The notes under the pieces were generated by a model, which was not told the origin of the DNA, ran no database searches, and was given only the letters and a program-made list of their open reading frames with translations. Of a DNA stretch of 64,000 nucleotides, positions 61,388 through 64,000 are shown one piece after another. The position numbers and the translations under genes were made by a program. Where the stretch lies: assembly GCA_040384265.1 (NCBI GenBank), contig JAZKJM010000007.1, forward strand, positions 1 through 64,000. Direction: 5' to 3'. The stretch comes from Pseudomonadota bacterium (GTDB lineage: Bacteria > Pseudomonadota > Alphaproteobacteria > Rickettsiales > UBA3002). Each line of letters starts with the position of its first letter. The stretch's first letter is position 1.

Positions 61388-61856
61388 TAACCTCTCCCAC
61401 CGGGAGAGGTCGAAATCACCCTTCGTGATTTCGGGTGAGGGTGCGCCGGATAGTTTCCAGCACGCCATCCATCGTGTCGATGACCTCATGATTCCAAAAG
61501 CGCAGAACGCGCCAGCCAAGGGCCTCTAATGTTGCAGTCCGACTGGAATCTAATACCATGCTTTCTGGATGACCATGCTGACCACCGTCCAGTTCAATGG
61601 CAAGCTTGGCCTCTTCGCACGCGAAGTCCAGAATAAATGGCCCTACCGGATGCTGGCGGCGAAACTTATAGCGATCCAGCTGCCGATCACGTATCCGCCA
61701 CCAGAGGCGTTTTTCCACCTCCGTCGCACAGACACGCAGATCACGCGCGCGCTCGATACGATGCACAGAAACGTAGGGTTTATCCATCGTTCGAGCTCCA
61801 GCGCCCTCACCCGAAAGCCAAAAATGGCTTTCGACCTCTCCCGGTGGGAGAGGTTA
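61388..61856. mobile_element. DUF559 cassette flanked by structured inverted repeats
   Basis: The arms 61388-61441 and 61804-61856 are inverted repeats of about 53 bp. Each arm has an outer hairpin, CCTCTCCC-ACC-GGGAGAGG or its complement, and an inner one. The inner stems differ in sequence, CGAAATCAC/GTGATTTCG on the left and CGAAAGCC/GGCTTTCG on the right, yet each is self-complementary, so structure is kept while bases change. The only gene inside encodes a DUF559 protein whose last codons run into the left arm. It separates ahcY from the DivL-like gene. No target-site duplication could be identified with certainty. Confidence 0.7.
61416..61787 (-). CDS. DUF559 (Vsr/endonuclease-like) protein
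   Basis: A 123-residue protein of the DUF559 family, predicted to have a restriction-endonuclease-like (PD-(D/E)xK, Vsr-type) fold. RDLRVCATEVEKRLWWRIRD and RYKFRRQHPVGPFILDFACE lead into KLAIELDGGQHG, where D of ILDF and E of IELDGGQH are likely metal ligands. ALGWRVLRFWNHEVIDTMDG closes the fold. A GGAG box precedes the start. The C-terminal residues (TRNHEG) are encoded by the flanking repeat, so the gene and the repeat are one unit. Confidence 0.88.
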   Translation of the reverse strand: MDKPYVSVHRIERARDLRVCATEVEKRLWWRIRDRQLDRYKFRRQHPVGPFILDFACEEAKLAIELDGGQHGHPESMVLDSSRTATLEALGWRVLRFWNHEVIDTMDGVLETIRRTLTRNHEG

Positions 61857-61861
61857 AAGGT

Positions 61862-63178
61862 TTAGTAGCGGTAATTATCCTTCTTGAACGGGCCATTCGC
61901 GTTGACGCCCAGATACTCGGCTTGCTCCTTGCTGAGCTTGGTCAGCTTGGCGCCGACATGGGCGAGGTGCAGCGCCGCGACTTTCTCGTCGAGATGCTTG
62001 GGCAACACATAGACTTTTTTGTCGTAGGCCTTGGCGTTGGTCCAGAGTTCGATTTGCGCCAGCACCTGGTTGGTGAAGCTCGAGCTCATGACAAAGCTTG
62101 GGTGGCCATTGGCGCAACCCAAGTTCACCAGACGGCCCTGGGCGAGCAGGATAATGCGCTTACCATCCGGGAACTCGATTTCATCGACCTGCGGCTTCAC
62201 TTCATGCCACTTCATGTTGCGCAGGGAAGCGACCTGAATCTCGGTGTCGAAATGGCCGATATTGCAGACGATCGCACGGTCTTTCATCGCCCGCATATGG
62301 TCGAGGGTGATGATGTCGCGGTTGCCGGTGGTGGTGACGAAAATATCGGCCTGGGCCTGAATATCTTCCAGCGTCAGCACCTGATAGCCTTCCATCGCCG
62401 CCTGCAATGCGCAGATCGGATCGATCTCGGTGACCACCACGCGCGCGCCCTGGCCGCGCAGCGCGGCAGCGCAGCCTTTGCCCACATCGCCATAACCGCA
62501 CACTACGGCCATTTTACCGGCGATCATCACGTTGGTGGCTTGCTTGATGCCATCGAGCAGCGACTCGCGGCAGCCATAAAGGTTATCGAATTTCGATTTG
62601 GTCACCGAGTCATTCACGTTGAATGCCGGGATCATCAACTTGCCGTCTTTTTCCATTTCCAGCAGGCGGTGAACGCCGGTGGTGGTTTCTTCCGACACGC
62701 CGCGTACATCGGCCAGCATGGCAGGGTATTTCTCGTGCATGATGCGGGTCAGGTCGCCGCCATCATCGAGGATCATGTTGGGCGTCCAACCGTTTGGGCC
62801 GGTGATGGTCTGCTCGATGCACCATTCGTATTCTTCCTCGGTCTCGCCTTTCCATGCGAACACCGGCACGCCCGCAGCGGCCACCGCTGCAGCAGCCTGG
62901 TCCTGTGTCGAATAGATGTTGCAGCTGCTCCAACGCACCTGCGCACCAAGGGCGGTCAGCGTTTCGATCAGCACCGCGGTCTGGATGGTCATGTGCAGGC
63001 AGCCGACGATGCGCGCGCCTTTGAGCGGCTGGGCAGCACCATATTCCTTACGGGTCGCCATCAGGCCGGGCATTTCAACTTCAGCAAGCGCGATTTCGCG
63101 GCGGCCCCAGCCAGCAAGGCCGATATCGGCGACTTTATAATCGGTGGCGGGTGCGGTAGCTTTAGCGGCGGCGGACAT
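61862..63178 (-). CDS. ahcY: Adenosylhomocysteinase
   Basis: The 438-residue NAD enzyme splits S-adenosylhomocysteine to adenosine and homocysteine, relieving product inhibition of methyltransferases. It has the substrate region [20 protein letters not shown], the NAD site [40 protein letters not shown], and the C-terminal [10 protein letters not shown]. The start at 63178 has a GGAG box. The upstream 146 nt do not show a clear SAH or SAM riboswitch. It precedes the DUF559 cassette and the DivL-like gene on the same strand. Confidence 0.97.
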   Translation of the reverse strand: MSAAAKATAPATDYKVADIGLAGWGRREIALAEVEMPGLMATRKEYGAAQPLKGARIVGCLHMTIQTAVLIETLTALGAQVRWSSCNIYSTQDQAAAAVAAAGVPVFAWKGETEEEYEWCIEQTITGPNGWTPNMILDDGGDLTRIMHEKYPAMLADVRGVSEETTTGVHRLLEMEKDGKLMIPAFNVNDSVTKSKFDNLYGCRESLLDGIKQATNVMIAGKMAVVCGYGDVGKGCAAALRGQGARVVVTEIDPICALQAAMEGYQVLTLEDIQAQADIFVTTTGNRDIITLDHMRAMKDRAIVCNIGHFDTEIQVASLRNMKWHEVKPQVDEIEFPDGKRIILLAQGRLVNLGCANGHPSFVMSSSFTNQVLAQIELWTNAKAYDKKVYVLPKHLDEKVAALHLAHVGAKLTKLSKEQAEYLGVNANGPFKKDNYRY

Positions 63179-63324
63179 GGGAACTCCTGCAAAAATGAAT
63201 GTTACCCGCAAGCCAATACGTCACTCGCCGACCCTTGCAAAGTTATTTTTCATCATGTGAGCGCTGGACAGGGGCCCGCAGGCCGTATTAAATAGCGAAA
63301 ATCTGATTATTTGAGGGAGCGACC

Positions 63325-64000
63325 ATGTCCAGCCACGCACGCACTACCGCCAAGATCCTGCTAGGATTCAGCTGCCTGTCAGGCTTTGCGGGCGCCGCCC
63401 ATGGCTTCAACCCCAACGAAGGTGCCATCCCGGCCGATTATGTGGCCACCCGCCAGAACGCCCCGCTGCCCGCCAAAGTCGTGCCGCAGCGCTACTACAC
63501 CCCCACCTTCACCAGCAACCCGGTCATCTCGCCGGCGCGCAATGTCGCTATCCCGGTTGCTGCTCCTGCCCCCGTAGCACCGGCTCCGGTAGCAGCAGTT
63601 GCGCCAATCACATTCGCCGCACCAACGCCAGTCGCCGCCGCCCCGGTTGCCGTACGCGCCGTGCCCGCCCAACAGCCCGTCATCGCCGCCGCAGGCGCTT
63701 ACCCGACCCCGGTATACGCCCCACCGGCGCCCTATACTCCTCCGGCCCCATTTACGCCCACCGCTTACACAGCAGCGGAAGCCGCCCCCGGTGGCGCGTT
63801 TAAAGCCAATCGCTTCAGCCTCGCCCTCGGCGGCTACTACGATGAGTATGAGGAGAATACCATCGGCATGAACGAAAAAGGCCGCTTCTTCTCCCTTGAA
63901 GGTAGCTACGAGCATTATTTCAACGACCGCTGGTTCCTGGGCGCTGAAGCGCGCGGCTCCAAAGGGGAAGCAGATTACACATCATCCGCCACCGGCAGTG
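63325..64000 (+). CDS. Probable outer-membrane beta-barrel protein, partial
   Basis: The open frame runs off the right edge, giving 225 residues. It begins with a signal peptide (ILLGFSCLSGFAGAAHG), continues with a long Pro/Ala/Val linker (APAPVAPAPVAAVAP type repeats) and then a segment with beta-barrel alternation: RFSLALGGYYDEYEENT, GRFFSLEGSYEHYFNDRWFL, GAEARGSKGEADYTS. This is the pattern of OmpA-like or Bap-type porin-like outer-membrane proteins with a Pro-rich periplasmic spacer. The start has a GAGGGAG box. Divergent from ahcY. The C-terminal part is missing, so the family is not fixed. Confidence 0.72.
   Translation, partial: MSSHARTTAKILLGFSCLSGFAGAAHGFNPNEGAIPADYVATRQNAPLPAKVVPQRYYTPTFTSNPVISPARNVAIPVAAPAPVAPAPVAAVAPITFAAPTPVAAAPVAVRAVPAQQPVIAAAGAYPTPVYAPPAPYTPPAPFTPTAYTAAEAAPGGAFKANRFSLALGGYYDEYEENTIGMNEKGRFFSLEGSYEHYFNDRWFLGAEARGSKGEADYTSSATGS

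Noticed and set aside
63179-63324. Possible SAH or SAM riboswitch upstream of ahcY
   Set aside because: The leader lacks the conserved aptamer blocks by eye; only ordinary stems are seen.
63379-63915. Gly-rich minus-strand frame near the right edge
   Set aside because: Antisense to the Pro/Ala linker of the barrel protein; the Gly runs are complement of Pro/Ala codons.

Overview
The window is a gene-dense, high-GC stretch of chromosome from an alphaproteobacterium. The evidence is gene order. prmC, prfA and ptsP lie close to lysC and ubiG, and a DUF4167 gene and clpB follow prmC. argJ-mutT-ppiC lies divergent to secA. A DivL-type Tyr-kinase gene sits beside ahcY. The genus cannot be read from the sequence. 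No phage, plasmid backbone, CRISPR array, IS transposase or rRNA operon is visible.

Layout. 1-3.4 kb: the str operon (rpsL-rpsG-fusA-tuf, minus strand), with a near-consensus promoter and a leader of about 275 nt. 3.6-7 kb: an M23 cell-wall peptidase, an alpha/beta hydrolase and a lone pseudopilin-like protein. 6.9-14.2 kb: clpB, DUF3108 (divergent), DUF4167, prmC, prfA, hisS. 14.3-23 kb: an RTX-repeat protein, ispG, a RodZ-like protein, ptsP, an orphan gene, a nitronate monooxygenase-like protein, lysC. 23-31.3 kb: rimI, a TPR-methyltransferase, ubiG, a membrane protein, a nitrilase-family amidase, comF, an NDUFAF5/BioC-like methyltransferase, mutT, argJ, a parvulin. 31.5-41.4 kb: secA, a duplicated small membrane family behind aspS, marC, rnd, a Nudix protein, an Ala-rich protein with a peptidoglycan-binding-like segment. 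41.6-47.2 kb: a beta-oxidation operon (fadA, a small Cys-rich secreted protein, fadB-like, acyl-CoA dehydrogenase). 47.4-54.8 kb: ycgN, tRNA-Gly(CCC), mscL, small secreted proteins, thiC, mutY, gltA. 54.9-64 kb: a short flagellin-like protein, yggT, a frameshifted M10 metalloprotease with a small upstream gene, purU, a DivL-like kinase, a DUF559 gene inside terminal inverted repeats, ahcY, and the start of a beta-barrel protein.

Most genes are housekeeping: translation, protein quality control and export, amino-acid, thiamine, isoprenoid and quinone synthesis, the TCA cycle and fatty-acid oxidation. Operons are tight, with many 1-4 nt start/stop overlaps.

The unusual content falls in two groups. 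First, small palindromic elements between genes: three hairpins of about 140-165 bp with unrelated arms but a related core, a paired MPAKAGI-type palindrome, and a DUF559 endonuclease-like gene framed by structured inverted repeats, with a related solo hairpin elsewhere. Second, deviant members of known families: citrate synthase with a histone-H1-like Lys/Ala tail, MutY with Glu at the usual catalytic Asp, a Nudix box split by an insertion, a DivL-like kinase with Tyr for His and a degenerate ATP lid, a lone mini-flagellin, and an M10 protease broken at a GC-repeat frameshift.
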